Shown here in pieces: positions 50,933-59,630 of a DNA stretch of 64,000 nucleotides. The DNA is taken from positions 1,426,001 to 1,490,000 of the forward strand of contig CAVTIH010000002.1 in NCBI GenBank assembly GCA_963734815.1, given 5' to 3'. The notes below the pieces were generated by a model, which saw only the letters and a program-made list of their open reading frames with translations, ran no database searches and had not been told where the DNA came from. The DNA is from Palsa-744 sp963734815. GTDB lineage: Bacteria; Actinomycetota; Thermoleophilia; Solirubrobacterales; Solirubrobacteraceae. The translations under genes were made by a program, and so were the position numbers. Within the stretch, counting starts at the first letter, position 1, and each line of letters starts with the position of its first letter.

Positions 50933-52324
50933 TCAATCCAGGCGTCGCAGCCCGAGGCGCGCCAGGACCGCGAACAGCACGGTCAACCCCAACAGGTGCA
51001 CGAGTGAGATCGCCAAGCCCGGCGAGGAGCCGCGGTTGACCGCCGCATCGAGGGCCTCGAGGGCGGCCTTGTAGGGGAACACGAACGAGATCGCGCGGAT
51101 CGCTTCGTACAGCCCGCCCGCCACCGCGCCCGCCGGCACGAGCGCAAGGAAGGCGAGCGGCAGGGAGAGCAGGAAGGAGAGCAGCGAGGCCGCACGCACC
51201 TCGCGTGCCAGCGCGCCGATCGCCACTCCCAGCGCCGCGAACGCGAGCCCGCCGAGCGCCAGCGCCGCCAGCCACTGACCGACGCGACCCCATTCGAGGC
51301 CCACGAACGCCCCGATTCCTGCCAGCATCGCAAATGCCACCACCACCGCGCAGCCGGCCGCCAGCAACAGCTTTTGAGCGATCAGCGACTCACGCGTGAT
51401 CAGCGCACCCCCGTGGCGGCGGGTTGCGGCTCTGGGGGCGGAGGCGGCAGCGATCGGCGAGCCTCTGACCAGCCGCGCGAGCGTGTGCTCTTCACGCTCC
51501 AGCGCGATCCCACCGGCGGCGAGCAGCACGCAGACGAACATCAGCGAGATGCTGACCGCGACGACCACCGCGTAGGCGTCGAGCGGGGTGCGACCGCCAT
51601 GCAGGTAGGTGTTGGTGACCTGGATCGGCTGGCTGACCGTGTTCAGCACCTCGTGAGCGACTCCCAGGTTCTGGGCAGCGAATTCCGAGAACTCGGCCAG
51701 CCGTTCCAGCTCGGCGCGATCCACGTCGTCGGGATGGCGGGCAAGGATGCCGCGCAGGATGCGAGGGATTTCACCCAGCCCTGGCAGGTTCTGCGGAGCG
51801 CCCGCCACACCGAGGTTGCCACCCCGCACGAGCGACCCGATCACCCGCGCTGCCACCCGCCTGATCTGGTTGGAGAGTTCGAGGTTGGCCTGCGCCAGCG
51901 ACGCTTCGATCGTGGAGTGCACGAAGCTCTGCTCGAGGGCGTCGCCGTTGTAGATCACCTCCACGTGCGCCTGGCTGACGACCGAGGAGAGCCGCGAAGC
52001 GATGTTCGCGGGGATCACGATCGCCGCCAGCGCCTTCCCCGACTTGACCGCCTGCACCGCCCCGGCGCGGGTCGCGACCGGCACCGGCTGGACTTGGTCG
52101 AGGAGTTCGCTGTAGTAGTGGGCCACGTTCAGGCGCGTGCCGCCCAATTCGACGGTGGCGGACGGCGGCGAGAGGTTGGCGATTGCAACCTTGGGCTTCC
52201 CGGGCGCCCGTGAGATCGCCAGGCCGATCAACAGCGCGACCGCGACCGGGTAGAGCACCAGCACCGCCACCAGCACCCGCGAGCGGGCGAGGATCAATAG
52301 ATCCTTCTTCAGCATCCATCTCAT
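50933..52324 (-). CDS. ABC-2 type exporter permease
   Basis: 463 residues. One N-terminal membrane helix (SRVLVAVLVLYPVAVALLIG), a large outside domain of about 200 residues, then five or six helices (SISLMFVCVLLAAGGIALER, LAAGCAVVVAFAMLAGIGAF, LALGGLAFAALGVAIGALAR, LLSLPLAFLALVPAGAVAGG, LLGLTVLFAVLARLGL). This is the ABC2_membrane_3/NatB-like layout. Its partner ATPase is encoded 73 nt upstream. Exported substrate unknown. Confidence 0.85.
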   Translation of the reverse strand: MRWMLKKDLLILARSRVLVAVLVLYPVAVALLIGLAISRAPGKPKVAIANLSPPSATVELGGTRLNVAHYYSELLDQVQPVPVATRAGAVQAVKSGKALAAIVIPANIASRLSSVVSQAHVEVIYNGDALEQSFVHSTIEASLAQANLELSNQIRRVAARVIGSLVRGGNLGVAGAPQNLPGLGEIPRILRGILARHPDDVDRAELERLAEFSEFAAQNLGVAHEVLNTVSQPIQVTNTYLHGGRTPLDAYAVVVAVSISLMFVCVLLAAGGIALEREEHTLARLVRGSPIAAASAPRAATRRHGGALITRESLIAQKLLLAAGCAVVVAFAMLAGIGAFVGLEWGRVGQWLAALALGGLAFAALGVAIGALAREVRAASLLSFLLSLPLAFLALVPAGAVAGGLYEAIRAISFVFPYKAALEALDAAVNRGSSPGLAISLVHLLGLTVLFAVLARLGLRRLD

Positions 52325-52397
52325 CGGCGGCTTCCCCTGTGAGCCCGCTGGCATCTGTGCGAGCGAACACCGAGCCTGCCGCAGACCGAAGGAGCCA

Positions 52398-53171
52398 CTA
52401 GTGCCCCCGCGCGCGCAGGAACTCCACGAACGCTCCTTCAAAGTCCAGGCCGCCATGGCTCGAGCGGACGGGGCCAGCTTCACTGGGGTGGGCGGCCAGC
52501 TCTTCACGCGCGAGCTCGTCCGGGGAGCCGTTGAACAGCAGCTCACCGTCGGCCAGCACGATCACCCGCTGCGCGTAGCGCTCGGCCTCCGCGACGTTGT
52601 GGGTGGAGAAGATCACGCACCGACCCCGCTGCGAGAGCGCGCGGATGAAGCGCCACAGGCGCTCGCGCTGGCGGGGATCAAGCGAGGAGGAGGGCTCGTC
52701 CAGCACCAGCACGGTCGGCTCGGAGAGCAGGCCGATCGCGATGTTCACGCGCTGACGGTTGCCCCCGGAGAGGCGCTCAACCCGCTCGCCGGCCCGCTCC
52801 CGCAGGCCGGTTTGCTCGAGCATCGCGGCGACGGTCGCCGAAATATTGGGGTGCCCGCCCGCCCTGCGCTCCAGACGCGCGAACAGCTCGAGGTTCTCCG
52901 CCACCGACAGGCGCGAGTAGAGCGCCGGCTGCTGCGGCACCCACCCGACCGCGCCGGGCGGCAGGCTGACGTGGCCCGCTGTGGGCGGCTGGACGCCCGC
53001 GAGGATCGACAGCAGCGTGGTCTTACCGGCGCCGTTGGGTCCGATCACCGCGACCATCTCCCCGGCGCCGGCCTCGAAGCTGACGTCGCGTAGCGCCTCG
53101 CGCTCGCCGTAACGCTTGGTGACGCCGCACACCGCAAGCAAAGCCTCCCCCTCCGCCGATGACCCAATCAC
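52398..53171 (-). CDS. ABC transporter ATP-binding protein
   Basis: About 257 residues. Walker A VIGPNGAGKTTLL, Q-loop WVPQQPALYSRLSVAENL, signature LSGGNRQRVNIAIGLL, Walker B VLVLDEPSSSLDP and switch His STHNVAE. Drives the permease encoded after it. The reading is open upstream to 53276 from a TTG, overlapping the AI-2E gene; GTG 53171 just before EALLAVCGVTKRYG is the more likely start. Confidence 0.9.
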   Translation of the reverse strand: MIGSSAEGEALLAVCGVTKRYGEREALRDVSFEAGAGEMVAVIGPNGAGKTTLLSILAGVQPPTAGHVSLPPGAVGWVPQQPALYSRLSVAENLELFARLERRAGGHPNISATVAAMLEQTGLRERAGERVERLSGGNRQRVNIAIGLLSEPTVLVLDEPSSSLDPRQRERLWRFIRALSQRGRCVIFSTHNVAEAERYAQRVIVLADGELLFNGSPDELAREELAAHPSEAGPVRSSHGGLDFEGAFVEFLRARGH

Positions 53172-53238
53172 GCCGGGCTGCCCAGGTTCTGTACAACTTG
53201 ACGCGCCGGGTGCCGATCTGGCGCGAGGTTTGCCCTGC

Positions 53239-54453
53239 TCACAGCATTCGTCCCGGGGAGCGCTCCCAGGGCTCAAGCGTCAGGTGGCGACTGAGGTAGA
53301 CGAAGGTCTCGCGCAGCACCGCGAGGATCGGCAGCGCGACCAGCGCGCCCACCACGCCGTAGAGCTGCAGGCCCAGCAGCAGCCCGAAGATCACCAGGAG
53401 CGGGTTGATCCGCAGCGTGTGGCCGAAGATCTGCGGCGCAACCACGTGGCCCTCCAGCTGCTGCAGACCGACGAACAGCAGGCCCACCCACAGCGCGGAG
53501 ATCGGGTCGGTCAAGAGCGCCACCAGCACCGGCGGCACCGCCCCCAAGATCGGGCCGATGTAGGGGATCAGCTCCATCACGCCGTAGAACATCGCGAATG
53601 CCACCGCGTACTTCTGGCCGTCTGGGAAGATCCCGATCACGCCGAAGATATACAGCGCGATGCCAGTCGAGGCGCCCATCACGAAGCTGAACAGCAGCTG
53701 GCCGCCCACATAGCGCGAGACGGCGTGCTGAGCCAGCGTGGGGTAGTCGTCAGCGGCAGTACCGTCGCCGTCGGGCATTGCGCGACGCACGAGGCGTCCG
53801 ATGCGTTCGCCGTAGAGCAGCATGTAGACGGAAAGCACGAAGATCAGCACCAGGTCGAAGATCGCGCTGGCCACTTCTGTGATCAGTCCCCCGCCAAAGG
53901 AGGCGATCGAGCCGGCGCTCTTGGCGAGTTTCTGCTGGATCGTCTGCAGCGCCGTTTTGCCCTGCTTTTTGAATTTGACGTGGATGCCGTGACGGTTCAA
54001 CCAACCCTGGATGCTGGCCAGGGTTTCGTTTGCTTCGTCGACCAACTTGGGCAAGTTGTGGGTGAACGACTGCACCTGGTGGAAGATCGGATTGGCCAGC
54101 AGAAAGCCGATGCCGGCCAATGTCAGGAAGAATGCAACGTACACGGCGAGCACCGCCAGGCCGCGGGGGAGACGCGAGCGCTGGAGGAAGGCGACGGCCG
54201 GGTTGAGGATCAGCGCGATGAGGCCCGCCACGACGAAGATCACAAACACTTTCCCCGCGGCGCGCGCGAGCGCCCACAACGCGAGCAGCGCCAGCGGCAG
54301 CACCACCAGCTGCACCCAACGAGGCACCACGACGCGTGGAGCCTTGGGCGATGCAGCGACCCCATGGGCGGAGGGGCTCTCGTCGACCAGCTCGCGCTCG
54401 TGCGCTTGCGGCGGGGCAGCCTCGGTGGTCTCCTCGACGCTCACAACGCTCAC
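53239..54453 (-). CDS. AI-2E family (UPF0118) membrane transporter
   Basis: About 404 residues. Charged N-terminus, paired helices LALLALWALARAAGKVFVIF and VVAGLIALILNPAVAFL, a helical outside region (QSFTHNLPKLVDEANETLAS), then the family core YVGGQLLFSFVMGASTGIAL, GVMELIPYIGPILGAVPPVL and QQLEGHVVAPQIFGHTLRINPLL. Members export autoinducer-2 or act as Na+/H+ antiporters; no substrate can be assigned. GTG 54453 is used; a TTG at 54474 is an alternative only 2 nt from the divergent ymdB-like start. Confidence 0.87.
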   Translation of the reverse strand: MSVVSVEETTEAAPPQAHERELVDESPSAHGVAASPKAPRVVVPRWVQLVVLPLALLALWALARAAGKVFVIFVVAGLIALILNPAVAFLQRSRLPRGLAVLAVYVAFFLTLAGIGFLLANPIFHQVQSFTHNLPKLVDEANETLASIQGWLNRHGIHVKFKKQGKTALQTIQQKLAKSAGSIASFGGGLITEVASAIFDLVLIFVLSVYMLLYGERIGRLVRRAMPDGDGTAADDYPTLAQHAVSRYVGGQLLFSFVMGASTGIALYIFGVIGIFPDGQKYAVAFAMFYGVMELIPYIGPILGAVPPVLVALLTDPISALWVGLLFVGLQQLEGHVVAPQIFGHTLRINPLLVIFGLLLGLQLYGVVGALVALPILAVLRETFVYLSRHLTLEPWERSPGRML

Positions 54454-54476
54454 GTCCCTCCCGTCATGGGCCAAGT

Positions 54477-55358
54477 ATGGCTGAGGGCGAGGCGCCGTCG
54501 CCCGCGGGCGACGAGCAAGGAGAGCGGCTCGCCGGAGGATCTCCAGCCGCGGTCCCCGGCGCGGCGACGATCCTGTTCGTCGGCGATCTCGTCGGCAGCC
54601 TCGGCCGGCACACGTTGCTGGACTGCCTGCCGCTGCTGCGCGAGCGCTACGAGCCCACGTTCGTGGTCGTCAACGGCGAGAACGTGGCCGGCGGCCTCGG
54701 CATCACACCGAAGACCGCCAAGCAGCTGCTGGCGGCGGGCGTCGATGCGATCACGCTCGGCAACCACGCCTACCATCACCGCGAGATCTACCCGTATCTC
54801 GACACCGAGCCACGGATCGTGCGCCCCGCCAACTACCTGCGCGGGCAGCCGGGGCGCGGGGTGTGCGTGGTGCAGAGCGCCGGAGGGATACGCCTCGGCG
54901 TGGTCAACCTCAGCGGCAGCCTCTACCTGCGCCCCGGGCGCTCGGCGTTCGTCGAGATCGACGGGGCGCTGCGGGAGTTGGGCGAGGTGGAGCACATCCT
55001 GGTGGACATGCACGCGGAGGCAACCAGCGAGAAGATCGCGCTCGGCTGGCACCTCGACGGGTGCGTGAGCGCAGTGGTCGGCACACACACGCACATTCCC
55101 ACCGCCGACGCGCGCGTGCTGCCGGGTGGCACCGCTTACATCACCGACGTCGGCATGACCGGCCCACGCGGCGGGGTGATCGGGGTCAAGCGCGAGCTGG
55201 CGCTGGAGGCGATGATCACGCAGATGCCGGTGCGCTTTCAGACCTCCGAGGAGGACCCGTGGCTGAACGGCGTGGTGATCCGCTGCTCGGAGCCGTTGCG
55301 AGCGGACTCGATCGAGCAGGTTCTGATGCCACGCCCCGCGGCGTCAGCGTCGCCGTAG
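54477..55358 (+). CDS. YmdB-like metallophosphoesterase
   Basis: 293 residues. ILFVGDLVGSLGRHTLLDCL, VVNGENVAGGLGIT, ITLGNHAYHHREIYPYLD, HILVDMHAEATSEK and VVGTHTHIPTAD are the five metal-binding blocks of TIGR00282/YmdB phosphodiesterases, which hydrolyse 2',3'-cyclic nucleotides and influence RNA turnover. The usual partner rny is not beside it. Its last 143 nt overlap the convergent GT-C-like gene. ATG 54477 follows from the divergent promoter spacing. Confidence 0.88.
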   Translation: MAEGEAPSPAGDEQGERLAGGSPAAVPGAATILFVGDLVGSLGRHTLLDCLPLLRERYEPTFVVVNGENVAGGLGITPKTAKQLLAAGVDAITLGNHAYHHREIYPYLDTEPRIVRPANYLRGQPGRGVCVVQSAGGIRLGVVNLSGSLYLRPGRSAFVEIDGALRELGEVEHILVDMHAEATSEKIALGWHLDGCVSAVVGTHTHIPTADARVLPGGTAYITDVGMTGPRGGVIGVKRELALEAMITQMPVRFQTSEEDPWLNGVVIRCSEPLRADSIEQVLMPRPAASASP

Positions 55359-57144
55359 CGTCCAGAGGCCTATCCTCGCCTGGGTCGGCAGCCAGGAGCG
55401 AGGTCGGGTCAACAGGCGCCGGGAGCACGGGTGTCGCCAACAGCGCGATCATCACCAGCGGGAAGAACCAGGGGATGTAGAGGTAAAACCAGTATTCGAG
55501 GCCCAGCTGCAGTGCGACCAGGATCGCGGCGGCGGCAGCGGCGAGCGCGGGAATGCCGCGCGGGCGGGGGAGCACCGCGAGGCCAAGCGCCAGCGCGACG
55601 GCCGCGGCCTGGGCGAGCGTCTGCCACCCCTTCATGCCGCCGTACAGTCCCCACACCGAGAAGGGTGCGCCACGGTTGGACTGGTAGACGATCGTGCGCT
55701 CGTAGATCTCGTGCAGCGAGTCGTGCGTGAGCGCCGGAATCGAGACGACCGCGGCGGTGAGCGCGAAGGCGAGTACGAACAGCGCGAGTGCTCGCGCACG
55801 TTTGCTGGCTGAAACGGGGATGCGAGCCGAAGGCGAGTGTCCCCCGGCTTCGGTGGGCAACTCACGCAGCCCGTGCGTGGCAAACAGCGGCGCAAGCGCC
55901 AAGGGAGCGAGCTTGGTGAGGCCGGCCAGCGCAGCGAACACGCCGCGCGCGGGTGGCGAGGAGGCGACGAGCAGTACCGCCAGCAGCAGCACCGCCACGA
56001 GCGTGTCGTTGGAGTTGCTCTCCAGCGCGAACAACGTGAAGGGGTAGGAGACCCACGCGTAGGCGAGTGCGACCCCCAGAGTGGGGCCGCGGATGCGCAG
56101 GCCAAGCAGAAAGATCAGCCCGACCGCGAGCAGGTCGAAGGCGATCGCGGCGGCGTGCGCGGCGGGCAGGTCGTCCCACAGGCCGCTCCACCCGAAGATC
56201 TGCTCGAAGGGGACGTACGTCTCATAGTTGACCGGCCCATAGGTGTCGCCGTGTTCGTTGTTGGAGGGGTAACGCCCGTACAGCGGCTTGCCGTCGGTGA
56301 TCCGCTGCGCGCCGATCACCCCGGCGTAGCCGACATCGATCACGTTCCCGTCGGTGACATTCAGGCCGATGCGAAAGCCCAGCAGGAACACCACCCCCAC
56401 CGCCAGCCAGGGCGCGGGGATCAACAGCTTCAGCGGACGTGGACGAGCCCCTGACCGCAGCAGCAGCAGCATCCGCACCAGCAGGTAGATCAGCGGCGGG
56501 TAGGTAAGGGGAACGGATGTGTAGATCTTGCCGTGGTTGAAGTACGCCAGCGACACCGAGAAGGAGAGCAGCACCAGCAGGTCGAGGTGGCGCAGCGCAA
56601 ACGGGCGGCGCCATTCGATGAACGGCAGCAGGAACAGCACACACAACGGCAGCCACACGTACAGAGCGTTGACGTGGCGCCCAAACGCGCCGGGATAGCC
56701 CCGCGCCATCGTCCATGCCACCTGAAAGCCGGTCCATTGTTCGAGCACTCGACCGCTCGCGTCGGAGACGATCACCTGGCCGATTTCTTTGCCCTTGCGG
56801 GAGAAGTAGCTGACCTGCCAGCGCCCCGGGCCTTTCAGGTAGGCGCCGTCGTAGGAGCCGGGGTAGTCGGCCCGCACACGGCGCATCTTCGGCAGCCGGC
56901 CGGCTATTTCGAGGACGTCGTCCGGGGAGAGCCGCCGGCCCGCGGGGGGCACGATCGAGGGCGTGACCGGCACCGGCGTTTCCGAGTTGGTGGCGCTCGT
57001 GGTGGCGGCTGCGTGGTGCGTGCGCAGCCCTTCGGTCAGCTGTCGCGTCGAGACAGAGTGCCTCAACAACGCGGCGGTCGCCGGGGAGGCGGCTGCCAGC
57101 AGACAGGCAGCCGTCAGGAGGGTCGCTGTGAGGGAGCGGCGCAC
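55216..57144 (-). CDS. Polytopic GT-C-like membrane protein
   Basis: 642 residues. Signal peptide (LLTAACLLAAASPATA), an extracellular domain of about 120 residues with PepSY-like text (GRWQVSYFSRKGKEIGQVIV and SDASGRVLEQWTGFQ), then about 12 membrane helices in the style of DUF2029/GT87 mannosyltransferases (YPPLIYLLVRMLLLLRSG, NYETYVPFEQIFGWSG, ALESNSNDTLVAVLLLAVLL). Glycolipid or polymer assembly is a guess. A 49-nt repeat is encoded in an inside loop, and the disordered last 50 residues are antisense to the end of the ymdB-like gene. Confidence 0.7.
   Translation of the reverse strand: MRRSLTATLLTAACLLAAASPATAALLRHSVSTRQLTEGLRTHHAAATTSATNSETPVPVTPSIVPPAGRRLSPDDVLEIAGRLPKMRRVRADYPGSYDGAYLKGPGRWQVSYFSRKGKEIGQVIVSDASGRVLEQWTGFQVAWTMARGYPGAFGRHVNALYVWLPLCVLFLLPFIEWRRPFALRHLDLLVLLSFSVSLAYFNHGKIYTSVPLTYPPLIYLLVRMLLLLRSGARPRPLKLLIPAPWLAVGVVFLLGFRIGLNVTDGNVIDVGYAGVIGAQRITDGKPLYGRYPSNNEHGDTYGPVNYETYVPFEQIFGWSGLWDDLPAAHAAAIAFDLLAVGLIFLLGLRIRGPTLGVALAYAWVSYPFTLFALESNSNDTLVAVLLLAVLLVASSPPARGVFAALAGLTKLAPLALAPLFATHGLRELPTEAGGHSPSARIPVSASKRARALALFVLAFALTAAVVSIPALTHDSLHEIYERTIVYQSNRGAPFSVWGLYGGMKGWQTLAQAAAVALALGLAVLPRPRGIPALAAAAAAILVALQLGLEYWFYLYIPWFFPLVMIALLATPVLPAPVDPTSLLAADPGEDRPLDATATLTPRGVASEPARSSPLATAPSSGSPRRSATGPPRRSESAPASA
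55807..55855. repeat. 49-nt palindromic repeat inside the GT-C-like gene
   Basis: Second copy of 44252-44300 (40/49): shared GAAACGGGGATGC, GGCGAG and TCCCCCGGCTTCGGT. Here it encodes TEAGGHSPSARIPVSA, a frame different from that used in menG, so the resemblance is at DNA level. It falls in a polar loop between membrane helices. Confidence 0.75.
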
Positions 57145-57222
57145 CTAACGAGGGTATCCGCCGCGGGCGCTCTGGGAGCCTATTTACGGGCGCTTCCAAA
57201 TCGATACACCACCTCGGCGTAG

Positions 57223-57246
57223 ACCACTTCATTTTGTAAAGGGTTT
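57223..57246. repeat. TTTTG-loop hairpin repeat, copy C
   Basis: ACC-A-CTTCA-TTTTG-TAAAG-GGT on the plus strand. On the minus strand its arms read ACCCTTTA ... TGAAGTGGT as in copies A and B, but with the loop inverted. It lies 12 nt beyond the stop of the phosphodiesterase gene, upstream of the GT-C-like gene. Confidence 0.6.
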
Positions 57247-57258
57247 GCATGCCGAAAA

Positions 57259-58836
57259 TTAATCACGTACCCCCTCCTCCTCCCGATTGAGCTTCACGCC
57301 GAAGTGCTCGAGGACCAGCGGCGCGACGTCGCGAATCGACCACTGCGCGGGTCTCTCCGCGGGGAGATCGACACCGCAGAGGATCAACGCGCCGAGCGAG
57401 TCTTCGCTGCGCAGCGAGCCGTGGCTGCCACCGCCAACGTGCGCCTGGCGACCCCAGTCGAGGAACTCGTGGTAAGGGTCCGCGGAGAGCAACACATCCC
57501 CCGAGGTCGCGCAGCTCAGCGCCGACCACACACGCGCGAGCGCATCGGGATGCTCGGGCGCGCCGAACACACCATCGCGAACGGTCGCGGCGAGCACCCC
57601 GAGCTCCCCCTCCAAATGCCACCGTCCTCCGCGGGCGTCGCGCACAGCGCCGCCCGGGCGAAAGCGCAGCTCACCGACGGAGGCACGGGCGATCGCCCCT
57701 TCCATCGGGGCGCCGTGGGTGTCGCGCTCCAGCCACATCACAAGCTCCACGCCGTCGAGCGCCAACGCACGGCGCACGACTTCAGAGCGCAGCTCCGCGG
57801 GTCGCCGCTCGGCGAGCACGTAGACCATCGCCGCGCGCGAGGTGGGACAGACGGCGATGCGCGCGGATTGCTCGTGAGGGTTTGAGCCCTCGCCCGCCCG
57901 GCGAGCACCGACCTGGCTCCCACCGACCCGCAGGGCACCCGTGCCGCCCACTCGGGGTGCCAGCACATCGAACTCGGAGAGCGCGTCCTGCAGTGCGACC
58001 GTGGCGCGCACCGGGGCCTGCGAGTGGTCCGCCATCACGATCACCGCGTGCGTCTCCAGAAAGGGCTCGAGGCCGCCCGCGGGCGTCATCATGCGCGCAA
58101 GCTGCTGGTCGGCGAGCGCCAACGAACGCAGCTGCCCCTCGGGGCCGTGCTTGTGGGAGTGCCAGTCGTTGTCCGGCAACGAGAGCAGCAGGAAGTCGAA
58201 CAGGTCGTGCTCGACCAGATGGGCGGCGACGCAGCCAGAGTGCTGGTCGCGCACGCCGGGCATGCCCAGCGCCGAGTGGCAGCCGGTGCGACGCGACGCG
58301 AAGATATCGGCGTAGAACAGCTCGCGGGGCCCCATCACCGCGTGGCGCAGCAGCGTGGCGGAGGCAATCCGCGTCAGCGCGGAGTCGCGTTGGGGCTCGT
58401 GGCGGTGGCGGCCGCGGTAGATCAGATAGGTCGTGCCGGCGGTGCGCACGTCGGCGTCGTCGAGTGCCTCAAACACCGTCAGCGGCTCGGGCGCGAGGTG
58501 GGCGCGGTTCATGTTGTAGACCGTGTCGGTTAGTTGCCGCGCAATCCCGAAACGCTGCGAGGCGCGGAAGGAGGAGCCGTACTCCACGTAGCGGGCCTCC
58601 TCGCGGTGGTACCAGTTCATCGCCGGGATCAGATGGCGCTCCTGCCCCGCGCCGGTGGTGATCGAGGCGGCGCACACCGGCGTCACCGAGGGGAAGGCGG
58701 CGGCACAGTCGGGAACGTACAACCCACGGCGCATCAGCTCGCCGAGCACCGGCGCGACGCCCTCGGCGACCGCGCGCTCGAGCATCGCCGGCGCCATCGC
58801 GTCGATCACGCAGAGGACCAGCTTAGGTGGGGTCAT
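57259..58836 (-). CDS. Type I phosphodiesterase/alkaline phosphatase-superfamily protein
   Basis: 525 residues. First metal Asp in KLVLCVIDAMAPAMLERAV, nucleophile Thr in PSVTPVCAASITTGAGQERH, metal ligands in SLPDNDWHSHKHGPEG, VIVMADHSQ and GGGSHGSLRSED. The set matches nucleotide pyrophosphatase/phosphodiesterases and phosphonoacetate hydrolases. No signal peptide. A Gly/Arg-rich insert of about 30 residues (RVGGSQVGARRAGEGSNPHE) lies between the last two metal motifs. ATG 58836 (MTPPKLVLC) chosen. Confidence 0.82.
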   Translation of the reverse strand: MTPPKLVLCVIDAMAPAMLERAVAEGVAPVLGELMRRGLYVPDCAAAFPSVTPVCAASITTGAGQERHLIPAMNWYHREEARYVEYGSSFRASQRFGIARQLTDTVYNMNRAHLAPEPLTVFEALDDADVRTAGTTYLIYRGRHRHEPQRDSALTRIASATLLRHAVMGPRELFYADIFASRRTGCHSALGMPGVRDQHSGCVAAHLVEHDLFDFLLLSLPDNDWHSHKHGPEGQLRSLALADQQLARMMTPAGGLEPFLETHAVIVMADHSQAPVRATVALQDALSEFDVLAPRVGGTGALRVGGSQVGARRAGEGSNPHEQSARIAVCPTSRAAMVYVLAERRPAELRSEVVRRALALDGVELVMWLERDTHGAPMEGAIARASVGELRFRPGGAVRDARGGRWHLEGELGVLAATVRDGVFGAPEHPDALARVWSALSCATSGDVLLSADPYHEFLDWGRQAHVGGGSHGSLRSEDSLGALILCGVDLPAERPAQWSIRDVAPLVLEHFGVKLNREEEGVRD

Positions 58837-58888
58837 CGACTCGCGGGCGTCCTCCGCGGGCAGACAGCGACCGCTCGCCGACACGGGC

Positions 58889-59515
58889 TCACCGCCCGAG
58901 GATGCGCAGGCCGGCGTACTTGCGACCGGCGCGCCGCCGGTCGGCGAGCAGCAACCATCCGCACAGCGCCAACGCGACGTAGCCGAGCGGATGCAGCAGC
59001 GCGACGAGCGCCGCGACCACGAGCGAGGCAGCGTCGAGGTAGACCGTCAGCGCCTCGCGCGCCGCGCGGTCGGCAAGTCGTCCGTGCGCGCGGACGATCA
59101 CCGGCCAGCAGGCACGCTGAGCGAGACCCACCGCGAAGAAGCCACCCACCAGCCCCGGCCAGGCGGCATCGCCATGCGCGGCGAGCGTCCCCGCGAACAG
59201 CAGCATCCCCGTGCCGATCCCCACCCCGGCGAGCGCGGCGCCGAGCGGATCGGGACGCTGAGCGCGGTCGCTTGGGTCGATTATCGGCGCCAGTCCTAGC
59301 AGCAGCTGCAGCGCGTAGGCGAGCACCAACGCAATGCACACCGCGAGCAGCCACCAGTCGGATTCGAGGAACATGAAGGAGCCGTGCGCGAAGCTGACCC
59401 CGAGTGCGTCGGCGGACGCGAGCGCACCGGCGAGCAGCGCGGGCACGAACGGCCGCAGGCCGGCGGCAAGCGCAAGTCCGAGTCCGAGTCCGATGTAGAA
59501 GACGAGGCCGTTCAT
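58889..59515 (-). CDS. DUF4126-family membrane protein
   Basis: 208 residues. GLGLGLALAAGLRPFVPALLAGALASADA at the N-terminus is the DUF4126 pattern, with about six hydrophobic segments to LHPLGYVALALCGWLLLADRR and a basic end. Function unknown. Its start codon is within an TTCATTTTG sequence that recalls the hairpin-repeat loop, possibly by chance. 52 nt upstream of the phosphodiesterase gene on the same strand. Confidence 0.75.
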   Translation of the reverse strand: MNGLVFYIGLGLGLALAAGLRPFVPALLAGALASADALGVSFAHGSFMFLESDWWLLAVCIALVLAYALQLLLGLAPIIDPSDRAQRPDPLGAALAGVGIGTGMLLFAGTLAAHGDAAWPGLVGGFFAVGLAQRACWPVIVRAHGRLADRAAREALTVYLDAASLVVAALVALLHPLGYVALALCGWLLLADRRRAGRKYAGLRILGR

Positions 59516-59630
59516 TTTGTTTTGGGGGAAGGCCGGGAGGGGGGCCTGCCCCCTTCCCGATCTTATGGAGGCCGTTCATGGTCATCCGCTTGCAACGCGC
59601 CCGTGCGTGTGCGCTACGGTCTGAGGCGCC

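Noticed and set aside
59505..59530. Fourth copy of the TTTTG hairpin at the start of the DUF4126 gene
   Set aside because: Only TTCATTTTG is shared; there is no matching right arm, so likely chance.
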